DNA from: Telmatactis stephensoni
Lineage: Eukaryota > Cnidaria > Anthozoa > Actiniaria > Isophelliidae
DNA length: 64,000 nucleotides
Assembly: GCA_029948255.1 (NCBI GenBank)
Contig: JALIZF010001778.1
Location: 124,001-188,000, forward strand
Direction of reading: 5' to 3'
Shown: in pieces, positions 11,932 through 24,600 of the stretch
Position numbering within the stretch: the first letter of the stretch is position 1
Layout of the letters: each line of letters opens with the position of its first letter
Translations under genes and position numbers: made by a program
The notes under the pieces: generated by a model
Database searches by the model: none
The model's input: the letters and a program-made list of their open reading frames with translations, nothing else
What the model was told of the DNA's origin: nothing

Positions 11932-12059
11932 TGAATGGCCCCCCTTTTGACATTGATTCTTCTACATGTGGCCCCCCCTCTATAGGCCTGATTTTTTTGA
12001 ATGCCCCCCACCCAGATTTCCACCGCCCCCCTCTCCCTGATAAAAAATGAATGGTCCCT
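11932..12059. mobile_element. Family B element, right-hand part
   Basis: Poly-C blocks are followed by CCCTGATAAAAAATGAATGG and TCCCT, matching the complement of the left end at 11263. The piece between 11455 and 11931 contains GCGAGCGCGAAGCGCGAGC-type palindromes but no gene. Confidence 0.55.
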
Positions 12060-12550
12060 TAAATTTGAATTGATACAAGTAATTTTTAAAAACGTTTTCA
12101 ACACTCTGGATATTAATTACAGAGCAACATATCTTGATTTGTCTGTCTTCACTACATCGTGACATTATAAAAGTAGTGCAAAAAGTTCACTGTAAAACAA
12201 AATGTCATGTCATGCCATGTGCTTCAATGAGTGTCCATACTAACTGACTGACTTTGCCTCCTGCCAGTTGGGATAATTCTTAGCCTTTTACATATTATTT
12301 TCTTTTTGTTTGAAAAATCATTTTCTTGAATAATCGCCCGACTCAAATACAATGGCCCCTTTTTCTGAAGAAAAATATGAAATAAATGCCATGGTTTGGA
12401 TTTTTGTCATTTTACAAATATTTTATCAAGATACTGTAGAACAATGATATTGTCGTTAGAAAAATTTATCGCCCTTTGCGATTTTTTAAGGAAATACGGT
12501 ATCTAATATAAGTCTTCCACTACGTTTACATTTTTAAAATCTGAATAGAC

Positions 12551-12585
12551 ACCGGAAGTTGTCAACAAATTCTAGAACCGGAAGT
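12551..12585 (+). promoter_or_regulatory. Two ETS/GABP-type sites upstream of nicastrin
   Basis: ACCGGAAGT occurs at 12551-12559 and again at 12577-12585, 26 bp apart, about 60-95 bp upstream of the nicastrin start codon. This is the core recognised by ETS factors, notably GABPA. No TATA box is visible, which fits a GABP-driven housekeeping promoter. Use in vivo is inferred. Confidence 0.5.
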
Positions 12586-12645
12586 CCATTTCGGGACATG
12601 ACCTTAGTTTTTCGCGTGGCATTATGGGTAAAGAAGGAAAACAAA

Positions 12646-15600
12646 ATGGCGACGGACTGGAAAATTTCTCCTCTTGCCATTTTCATTGCATTTCTTGTAT
12701 TACAGATAGGTATATTATAGTAGATATTTTTAATTGACTAAAGTATGAAATATGTTTCTTCTTGCTATGTACACAGATTGAGTTGAACGGCTTTATATGA
12801 CAAGAAGTGAAGTGATTTGATTGCTCGAAGTTTAAGAGATCAACATTTTTTATTTTATCTTTGTCATACCCCAATAATTGCATTTGACCATCTTTCAACA
12901 AATTTTATTGTTTTTAAAGTTTTGATATTATTCCTTAAATGGTACCACATAAAAAGATTTACTATTAGTTATTTTCGAAGTTGTTTTACCGTGCACTTCA
13001 AAATTGATGCCGACCGCTTGTCATGTTTGGTGTTGGCTGGTCTTCTTCCGTACAGTACTCTTTCACGTCATAAGATAACATAGAATATATCTCTAATGTT
13101 TATTGATTTCGTAATTTGCTGTTATGTTTGACTTTTCTAGGTCTTACTGACAAAGTGAAAGAGAAAATCTATTTTAATGTCAAACACATTGTACCATGTG
13201 TAATGTTAACTAATGCTACCCATCAGATAGGATGTACATGTGAGTACAGCTTAAGGTGCTGTTACATGCTGAAACTTTTATCTGAAACTTGTGTTGATCG
13301 CTGATGCAAGACAAGTTTCATAAGGCGTGTTACATGCTGTAATTTCGTCCTGAAGCTTGTCCATGACACAAGTTGCTGTTGCAGGGATAGAAAGCAGTTC
13401 TACTTTTTGTGAAACCATCTTGTGAAACCAACCAGGGAAAAGTTGTAGCTAAATAACCATGTTATATAGTGCAATGCATTGTGAAACTTGTCTTACAATG
13501 GCCATTGAAGAAAGTTTCAGAGAAAAGTTTCAGCGTGTAACAGCACTTTTATTATAGAGCAGATTTTTTACAACTGTGATTGTGCCAGTACTATAATGTC
13601 TACATGTATAAAAGCATCCAAAATTCCTGCTGTAACAGTGCCGTGCTGTGACTATGCCGTTTTCACAGTCATACGAAATCTACTCTATTCATAATAATAA
13701 TAATAATAAATTAATATTTATAAGGCGCAAAATACATATGTATATGATCTAATGCGCTCAATTCAACATTGTTTTCATAAAATCTGGTATAAAATTGGTG
13801 TTTATGGAATACATGTACAAATGTAGGTGAAGGTCTAGGAGAATACATTCACCATTTTCCATACATTGGTTCAGTGATCATGCACAAAGCATCCAAGTGA
13901 GGCTTCAGTGTACACACAAAGGATTATTCCAATTTGTACCCTGAAGCCTCACTTGGATGCTTTGTGTGTGATCACTGAACCGATGTATGGAAATTAATTG
14001 GTGTATGTTAGATAAAACAAGATGTTGGATTTGCCATATTTTTGGGACAGAATTCAGGATATACCATAAATGACCGAATAAGCTCCCTTGTCTGAATAAG
14101 CCCTTTACCTACAGGGCCAATTCTGAATAAGCCCCTGGCTTGAATATACCCCAATACTCACCTCCCTTATAAGTTTTGCTGATAACACTTTGACAAACTG
14201 TCAGGATGATAGGAGTTAAATAATGGTGGAAAGGTGACTGTGGCATTCAACCCATGACAATCTGTCAGGGTTGAATTACTAAAAAGATATTCTTTAGAGT
14301 TTGGTAACAGCCTGTGAAAAGGCAATGAACTCATCAGCAGTGATGAGGTTGAGTTAGGTGTTAAATGCTGCCTCGAGGGATGCGCCGTCACCAGCAGCAA
14401 GGCAGTAACCATGGTAACCGACCACAGTCCACCACCTAGCACCTGTCACACTGACTGCTGGGTCAGTGGAGATTGACATACTCACCTAAAGACCATCCAA
14501 GGGTGGTGGTGGTGGGGGGCAACAAACAACAGCAAATCATTAGCTTTTGAGCTAGCACAAGGATTGCCAGATCTGTAGTGATAGACTCACATGCCGGCCC
14601 TGCACAATAACGGGCCGCCCGACAAAGATGTGATGAACCGCTGACCAAGACAGAAAAACAAAGCAAACAATACAGGAGTCTCCCTGTAGCAACTAAGTAC
14701 CCATAGGGTGCCTATACAGCAAATGTGGACCCCATAGGCGCAAGCAAGCACGCCAGATGTCTTGAGTTTAACTTCGCCTCAATTTCATTTAGCCACATCA
14801 AATACAGACAAATGAACCAGAGAGGTGTAATTGAACAAACCAAATGTTTTCAATTTCAATGTGTTTGTATTGTTACTTGCTGGTTTGTTCATTTATACCT
14901 TCCTTGTTCATTTGACTGTGTGTATTTCTTGCCTTTTCACTGTTACCAAACTGAATAGAATATATTACATGCAGCTGAGGCTGTGGTTTACTGTAAATTG
15001 GGAGATTGTCTAGCCAGGGCTCTCCTGATGAGAAATCAAATACCTAATGCAGATTATTAAATAAATTGTAATTATAATTGTTATTTAACAGCTGATATAG
15101 GTGGCCATGTTGGTATTGTACATTATATCCAGTCCCAAGATGATGTTGATTGGTTAATTAGTCACCATGACGACCATGCACCATATATTCCTTTATTTAC
15201 CTCTGAAATGTTTAATGAGTAAGTAATGGCCATGAATTACCAACTGGGTATTGCTTAACTGTACAACTCTGCACAAATTAAGGGTGTTGAATGGTTAAAG
15301 TGAGAATTTGTCAAACTCCAAACTGTTTTTCTAACAAGACTACTTAAGATGCTTTTTCTTCAAAGATTCCCTTAATTGGTTTCAGAATTGAGATTAAAAG
15401 AAGGCTTTTCATAAAACAAGACTTTGATACTCATAAAATTTGACTGTTTTTCTTTTTTTTTTTTTTTTTTTTGCTTTTGCAAGTCTGACTTTTTTGGGGT
15501 AGGGGAATTATCCTACACCCCTCAGATTGTTACTAAGCCCTGGCTCATAACAAAATTTGTGTACCAAGCAAGAAGCAGGTTTTAGCAGGGAATGTTGTTT

Positions 15601-18600
15601 CTAAATATGAAAGATATTCAGCATTCGGCATATAAGGTCATAAAGTTCTTGGAGGTGAACAATACAACCCAATAAGAATAGCAACCACACCACAAGGGGC
15701 CAAGCAAGTTGCAATATTTCACTACATTAACCAAGTGACTATAAAATAATTACAATATAGTAATTTTTTCTCTTACTGAAAATGTTTTTCAGGAAATCTA
15801 TGAATGCTCTTGTAGAGAAGAAGATTATCAATGGAGCTATGGTTATTTTTGTAGGAAAGGAAGGTGGAGCACCTAAGAATGGTTAGTGAATCTATAGTCT
15901 GATGAACTATATATACACTTGCTTCTTAGAATGAATTCTGTTTGTTGAAATGTCTTCCTTTTCATCAAAAGGTTTTTCTCCAGAGTATGGATGTCCAAAT
16001 GATAGGTTTGGTGAGTTGGTTTAATGAGTTGTACGTTTTTACAGTAATAAATATAAATATTATACTATAATCAATAATGTACTACTCTAACCTTAAAAGT
16101 TATGGGTTATAATATAACCTCATAAATATTAAACACTGTCAAATTATTTTATATTGTTACTTAGGAACTAATTTAATAAATCACAATATGCTCCATACAT
16201 TATACAAAATGCAAAATTTTATAAGCGGTTGTTTCTGTTTTGTTTTGTTTTTCAACAGTTTGTTTTTCACTTAATATGAAGAAATAGAAAATGCATGTGC
16301 GTGCTATGTGCAAATTAATTTAGAGCACACGGGAATTGATCAGAATGTCACAAGAGCAGTGTTAAGAGAGGCACGAGGGATCGCTGAGTGCTACTTAATG
16401 CTTGTTGAGTGTTCTGATCAATCCCAAGTGCCTCTAAATCTGCACACAGCACAGCGGGCAGGGGTGGATCCAGGATTGACTTCAGGAGGGGGGTGCACCA
16501 TCATATAAATTACTGAGAAGATATTTTGGAAAAATATTGAGAAAAAGGACTCAAAGTCATCTCAGGAGGTAGTGCGCACCCCTGCACGCATCCCCTAAAT
16601 CTGCACCTGGCAGGCAAGTTTTCTATTTCATTTATAAAATACAACATTGTTTTCAAGCATATTCAGTATTCATTTACACTGACCAAATATTTGAAAAGTG
16701 TGTGCACGTGCTGTGTGCATAATTAGAGTTCGCACTATATGCATGCCTCAGCCTGTGAGAGTGTTCATTATGGGATGGTTATTTTATAATTCTCTTTACA
16801 GGCATGTACAATGGTGATTCCACTTTTGGATCCTGTAAGAAAGTCACCTGGAACGAGCAGGTATAGTGAAAATATATAATTAAAATACTTTTACGGAAAA
16901 GAATAAAGTTAAGCAGATTGTTTGTTGTTTACAGGGAAATGGCATGTCATTTATGTTTTATGGCATTCCAATATTTGCTCTTTATAACCAAGTTGAAGTT
17001 GAAAGAATTATCAAGGTACTGTAAACCAAAATATCAACAAGTTATAGTAAGAGTAATCAGCTCATACTGTACAATTGTATATCACATAAAGTTTATCAAG
17101 CTATATGCCTGGGGGGACTCCAATCGGTTAAGGGCAGATGATGCTTGTCGTACCTTAAAGGGTCAAAATCGGTGATCTGGTACCTTTTAGGGTACATGCC
17201 TCAATTTTATTGGATTAGCAGATACTAATTAGAAACCTTTTAAGGGTGTTTTTCAGTCAATAAGGTACAAGAGAAAAGAATTGCAGTTAGAGCTTTAATC
17301 ACTTAACACTAATCGATGAAGGAGTTTTTTGTTGGTAATTTAGGGGTAAAAACCACATGTTGCCACACCCACTTGGACAAAACTTGGTACATGTACAATG
17401 TACCTTTTAGGGGTTGTTTTTAAAAAAAATTGCTGGTGAACATCCCTTCCTGGGGCTATAGGATTATTAACTTGTGAGGAATGATTCTGGAAGTTAAGGG
17501 GTTAAGTTCTACATTACGATTCTTTGGGCTCACTAATTAATTGACGTATAATATTTTTCTAGTGTTTTGAGGCCAATAACAAGCCTGTAAATGGTTCAGT
17601 ACCAGACTACCCATTATGTGCTGTCGAACTTAAAGACTTTATGTTTGCTGCTAAAGACACACCTACTTGCATGAGGAAGACTCAGTTACCTAAAGCTACT
17701 CAAAGTAAGGCAACTAAAGAGTAGATTTCATATGACTGTGAAATTGGCACTGTAATGCCACATCGTGATAAACACAGGAATTTTAAATGTTGTTTTTAGA
17801 CATTATGGTACTGACAACACAGGCATTTATGGTGCAGTCTGTTGCATACTCATACAAAACCTATTTTGTCAAGGATGTACATTTAACAAAACTGAAGATG
17901 GTTTTGAGTTATCTATCCTCTTATTGACACACTCTTGATCAAGGGCACTAGAACCCTGAAATTGAGTTTATTATTAAAGCTAAGATCATTGATAATAAAC
18001 AAAGTTTTACTTAGCTCAAATGTCGCCTGCTATGTAGTAATTATAGTAATATTTTGCTGCTTATATAAAGCCTTCAATTGCTTTCTTATTTACCGCTCAA
18101 CAATCCAACGAACAGTTTACTACGATTGTTCACCGCTGTACCGACTGTACCAGCCAATGCCGTTGCAACAGTTGTTATTGATTAACTGATAAACTGAACT
18201 AAGTCGCCTCTTTACACCAAAAGGGGTAGGGGTAGGAAACAACTAGCGGCTCCTTTGACCATTCGTCTGCCTGGATAATTGGATTAAGTTGGCAGTACCT
18301 AGGGCAACTTGTTTACTCAACGATGACAGACTAACCTGCGTCGGTTGAGTAATCGTACGCTGAAGTTGGCTTGGCAAAACGTCGGGATTTGAAAAACGAT
18401 CCCGTCGCGATGACAGATCGTGCTCTGTTTTGAAATGGGTTATTAGTCAATTCATCATAGCACAGCCCAGGAGGGTTGAGAATATCCCGGGGGGGGGACT
18501 CCATTGTAAAAGGATCGGGTATGCTCGTCGGAAATTTTCAAAAATACCCCTAAAAGATACCGGAAGTCTTTTTAAAAGGGCGTGGCCAGACGGTTTTTTA

Positions 18601-21600
18601 ACCCCTAAGAGATACCAGCGATAACAAGCTAATGAACATTATTATTATGAACACGAAATTTGATGGTCGACACGCTTTTGTTGGGTAAATTTCTTCCATT
18701 TGAGAACAAAATATTAAGCAATGGGCTCTTTTGATATCCTCAGAGAGACCAGGAAATGCTAAAACTCTAAACGTCAATTTTAACACCCTAAAAGATACCA
18801 AATCGCTGATTTTTACCCCTAAGAGATACGACGAGCATACCCGATCCTTTTACAATAGAGTCCCCCCCCCCGGGGAGAATATGCCAGCTTTCCATTATTG
18901 AAAAGAATACTTGAAATAATATTGTCAAGTCTCATTGATTATAAAGAGATTAACTTTTGTTCACAACACAATTTTGTTACCTTGGGAAATTTTCTACCAG
19001 TAATTTAGGTCTTCATCAGCGATAATGTAGATTAGTCAGACTGGAACTCATCACCAACACAGATGAATATTCACAAACGAAGTCTCATTGATGTTAAATA
19101 TTTTTACCTGTGTTTTATCTTTAGACCAATTTTGTGATCCTCTTGGTGATTATAATGTCTGGGGGACACTTTACCCAATAGAACAAAAACCCAAAGAAAG
19201 GAGACATTATAATGGCTGCTGCTAAGGTATGGTCTTTTTACATTTAGTCATCTTATTTTAGAGTGATTTTATTTAATACTAAATTCTAATACTAACTATT
19301 TTGCATATTATTTTTTAAGTGGTTAAATAAAATCACTCTTACTAGTACCTTATACCTGTGCATCTATTAGAGTACAGAACCATGGAAAAATGGAAATATC
19401 TATTTGTCTTAAATATGATATTAATCAAAAGATTTTAACCAATCAGAGCACACATAAGACATTATTATACAGTATGTGTGTGTACTGTAATCACACATGG
19501 CTCTCAACCAATCATAACTGCACCTGTAATATACCAATTATATAAATCTCTATACATCATTATCATCATATACATCATTATGTTTATCCTTTTTTCCATC
19601 AGCTTGATTCCAGTTCCTTCTTCCATGATCTTGTAATGGGTGCTGATAATGATGCTTCTGGGGTGATTGCTCTTTTGGCTGTTGCTAAAGTTCTTGGTGA
19701 CTTGAAAAGAAATGTATGTCTCATACATACTGTAAACCCTTCTTATTAATTACTGTTAAGTAGACAAGTTTAATTACATGTACTGCAAAAAATGAATCAT
19801 GTCTGCTCAGTAGTTTTAAATAATGGGGGAGGTACAGAGAAATGGATGGCCCATACACCAAACCTAATGGAAGACCACTGTAATGAAGACTTGAACTACT
19901 GGATGAAATCTTTGCCATACTGTGAATATAGAGTTGTCATTTTTATTACCAGTTTGATATCAAATTATATATTTTTTTCCTTTAGGGTACCGTTGCTCCT
20001 CCAAAAAAGCCAATCATGTTCACATTTTTTCAAGGGGTAGGTTACTTAATAATCAATATCTGAACACAAGATAAATGCATGATGATTATATTAATTTATT
20101 TTCATTATTTATTATTTATTTAATATTTACTTATTTGTTTTTTTGTTTATTTATTTTACTAGTACTTGTTTGCTTATATATTCATTCATTTATCCATTCA
20201 TTTATTCATACATATTTATTTGGTTGATAGTTTGTTTATTTACTAAGCTGTAGGTTCTTTTTAATTATCTACAAATGTATTCTCTTTCTTGGTGAATTTC
20301 ATTAAATAGCTATGTATTGTTACATAACGTAATCTGTTATAATTGTATTGTAGGAAAGTTGGGATTACATTGGTTCTTCAAGAATGGTTTATGATATGGA
20401 TGAAAACAAGTTTCCACCAAACTCATGGGAGGTAATCAAATCAATGCAATGAATAATAAACAAGAAAGGGAAATATTAACTAAAACATAATTATCATATC
20501 CAAATTCTCTTTATATTTTAGGTTGATAATAAACCTCTAAAGTTACACACCTCAGATATTGGGTATTTTATTGAACTCAACCAAGTTGGTTTAGATGCAG
20601 GGACATTATGGGCCCATTCTGATCCTATTTCAAGAGCAAATAAAGATGTAGATAGAAAGGTAAAATCTTAGATTGGTATTGGAGGCAGATTGATAGATTG
20701 ATGATAGAAGGCAGCATGGTCAAGTGGTTAGAGCGTTGGTCTCGCAATCCAGTGGTTACAAGTTCAAGTCCCTACAAAAAAAGAGTACACCTATTATGCT
20801 ATTGCAAAAAGGAGTACACCCATTACACCAGCCTAGTCCCCAGGCTTTCCCATCTCGTTTCTAAACGTGACGTCACAGAGTGACCCCAACATTCTCTCAT
20901 GCTTGTAACGCACTTGCCCCAGGTCTCACTCACGTTTCATGCTCACAGAGGAACGCCTGGGTACTAGGCTGCCATTACGCTATTACGGCGATTGCTCTCA
21001 TTAAAAATGAGTACATGCCTATTAGGTGATAGGGGCACATGGCAAATGGACAAATCGGCTCTGTAAGTGAGAAATAGATGAAAGCGCACCAAGGATACCA
21101 AGTTGTTTTCCAAAGGAATTGTAACTATATGGGCAATTCTACGTTGTGGACATTACCTTCAGAGGGGAAAAATTGCAACAAAAGTAGTCACAGCTTCTAA
21201 GTTAAAAAAGCTTAGCTTCAGGATAAAACCTATTTGTAATGAAACACAAAGGGGTCTCTTCTACTTTGCCAGCAAAAAAATTTAGGTTCTACCTATATTT
21301 AATTAATTATCAAATTATTAGTAAAAGTAACTGTTGCGGACATTACCTCAAAATCAACCACACTTTTGAGTGATGCTTTTAAACTCAAATTGCTATGAAC
21401 TGCTCAATGGTAGAAGAACACAAAAGGTATCTATAGTTTCTATAATAACTAAGGTTTATTATTATGTCAACAAATTTCAAAAATTTACATTATTTTGTGT
21501 TGATTCTATAATTTATTTTGCATGTTGCGGACATTACCCAAAATGTTGCGGACATTACCTCTCTGGATAAATGCATAATTTTAGCATAAAAACCATCAGG

Positions 21601-24600
21601 AAAAATTTGAATTGCATTTGACATTGTAGCTATTGGTATATATATGTTTATGCCAATTTCAAGCAATTTAGGCCACAATCATAAACAAATTAACAAAAAT
21701 AAAAATAAATAAGTCCCATACATGTTTTGTCTGTCCGTCCACTTTTTGTGTTTTAGACCTGCGAGGGATTGGAAAAGTTCACAAAACACTTCTATTCACT
21801 TTTTATAAACATTTCAGAGGGTTCATTGCTCATCATTACTTAAATTACTCAGGAAATATAGTTTTTTCTAAACTCAACTGTTCATGTCTCATGTGGAATT
21901 GCCCATATATTGTTATTACTGAATTACTCATAATAAGAGAAATATAATGAAAATTGCAGTCCTAAATTAAAACAGGCAGCATTTGCAAAATTCCACAGAT
22001 TGAAATTTATTTGGTATGTTCTATTATACTCTCTACAAATGCCATATACTGTTTCTATACTCACTCAATAATTATATTCATCTCCAATTTTAGGTTAACC
22101 ATTTGTTTGAAGTGCTACATAATGCCAGCAAAAAAACTGATGTACCGGTGAAAGAAGCATCAAAAGATAAATCCCAACCCCTCCCCCCTGCATCTTTCCA
22201 AAGATTTTTAAGATCCAACAAAGAGATACCAGGAATTGTGTTAACAGATCACCAAACACATTATGAAAACAAGTAAGATATAATGTAACTGTGCTGTGGT
22301 AGTGATAAATAAATGTGTTTTTATTGGCTGAGGTTTATACCAATGTCTGTAGTATACAATCATGTGTTATGGTTAAAACTAAGGAAATTAATTTAACAAT
22401 TGCCATGACAACAGGCTGCCTTGTTGTTTTCCACCCTGAATGTTGCTGTAATTGCTTTATCATTTTGCCTTTTAGGTTTCTTAAAATGCAGTTTCATATA
22501 TAAACCTTGTTAATATTATTGTATGTGTTCACAGGTATTACAACAGTCGCTTTGATGATGCTTACAATGTACATGGCAATTTTACCCCAGACAACCGCTC
22601 TAGAATATATCTAAGCAATGAGTTTACAAAGGTAATATCACTCTATGATAAACAAATGAATAAACAAATGAAAAAAACAAAAACAATGAATGAATCAACA
22701 AACAAATGAACAAATGAATGGGAAAAGAATAAACAGACAGATTGATATCTGAATTCATTGACTGAATAAAATTAATGATTGAATGGAGAATGAGTGCATG
22801 AATGAATGAATGGATGGACAAACGAACGAAAGAAAGAATGAACAAACGAATGAATGGGGAAAGAATAAATAAATAAAATATGAAAGGAAGGATGAATGGA
22901 TGGATGGATTGTATATATAAATGAATTCACAGAAGGATGAATAAATACATAAATGAGTAATAAGATGAAAGGATCATTGATAGAATAAATAAATGAATGT
23001 TTTGTACTGACACTTCAGTGAAAGTGCTAAATGAAAACCACAACCCTTTAAATATTTTCTATGTTGTGGTACCAATAAACTCTTATTAGTGAGTTCAGAT
23101 ACTAACCCTGATTTGTCTATCAACAGAGATTGACCCATATTGCCAATACCGTTGCTAATACATTATATACACTGGCTAATGATGGAAACCACAACCCTTT
23201 TAATATTTTCTATGTTGTGGTACCAATAAACTCATATTTAGTGAGTTCAGATACTAACCCTGATTTGTCTATCAACAGAGATTAACCCATATTGCCAATA
23301 CAGTTGCTAATACATTATATACACTGGCTAATGATGGCAAACCACCTAAAGAAGAGCTTAAAGTAGATGAGTTTCAGGTAGTCAATAACACAAAGGTTTT
23401 AAAGTCTCATGACCATGAAACTATTAGACAATGTATAAGTGTGACATAGTTGGCTCAAATAAGGAGGCAGCATGGTCCCAGGTTCGATTCCCGCTCTGGC
23501 CACTAGCTGAGACTGCATTTGTTCTGATTCCGATTAATTCAAATTCAGTTTCTTGGCCATGCTTGTAATATAGCCAACTGGTTTGCCTCCTTGCCAGTTG
23601 GGATTCTTAATCCATTTATGTTTGATTATACTTCATTTCATTTCAGTTTATTTCAACCGCATTTGATTATATACATATAGATATTTGCGGTATACAAATC
23701 TTAAACATTATTATTATTATTATAATTATTATTCTAATTGTGGTGCTGAAAATTTTGTAATAATGATTATGAGGTGATTATGATAATGATAATTTGTGTT
23801 TACATTTCTAATTATTGATACTACAATTGTCAGATTGGACATCTTGTGTACTGTACATTTTATCGAGCCAACTGTTCATTGCATAAAGAGGTTTTCTCTA
23901 CTGCTACAGGCGAATCACTGCGTAAGTATTGCTTTATACTGACCAAGGCCAATACCCCAACACGGTAATCGTGAACAATCTGCACCGTATGGTAAGTGAT
24001 CGGTAACTCGGTAACTCGTCGACCACTTACCGTTACCTTACCGTTACCTTACCGTCATCTTACCTGACCACTTACCGTTACCTTACCGACCACTTATTGG
24101 CCACTTACCGACCACTTACCGTTACCTTACCGACCACTTACCGACCATTTACCGTTACCTTACCGACCACTTACCGTACGATGCTGATTGTTCATGATTA
24201 CCCCACAACACAGTGGGATACTACCAACTTATTAGGCCACAAGTAAAGCCTTGCATTTATATTGTTTTATTTTTATTAACAGCAAACAAATCCCTGTCAA
24301 GATATGTTAACGTCAACACAAGTAACAACACAGTGACTATTGTTACTCATAACCTTTTACTGTACTTCACTGGTTATCACATGAACATGTCCAAAGATTG
24401 CTCAGGTTCTGATGGGGTAAGTGGAAAATGGCATTATCAATCGGCTAATAATTTATTAGGAAACACAGTGGAAAGTAACTACACTGTAATTGTACAGGTA
24501 TGCCTTCATGATGCCCCAATGCTGTGATGCCCCCTGTCAAATCTGTCATGATGCCCAAATGTCTGGTCATGATGCCCCACTTCAAGTTTGTAAAATAAAT

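Noticed and set aside
14167..14666. Two minus-strand frames in nicastrin intron 2 with secreted-protein-like composition
   Set aside because: No recognised domain, no consistent splice structure and no similarity I can name, so I left them as an unclassified segment.
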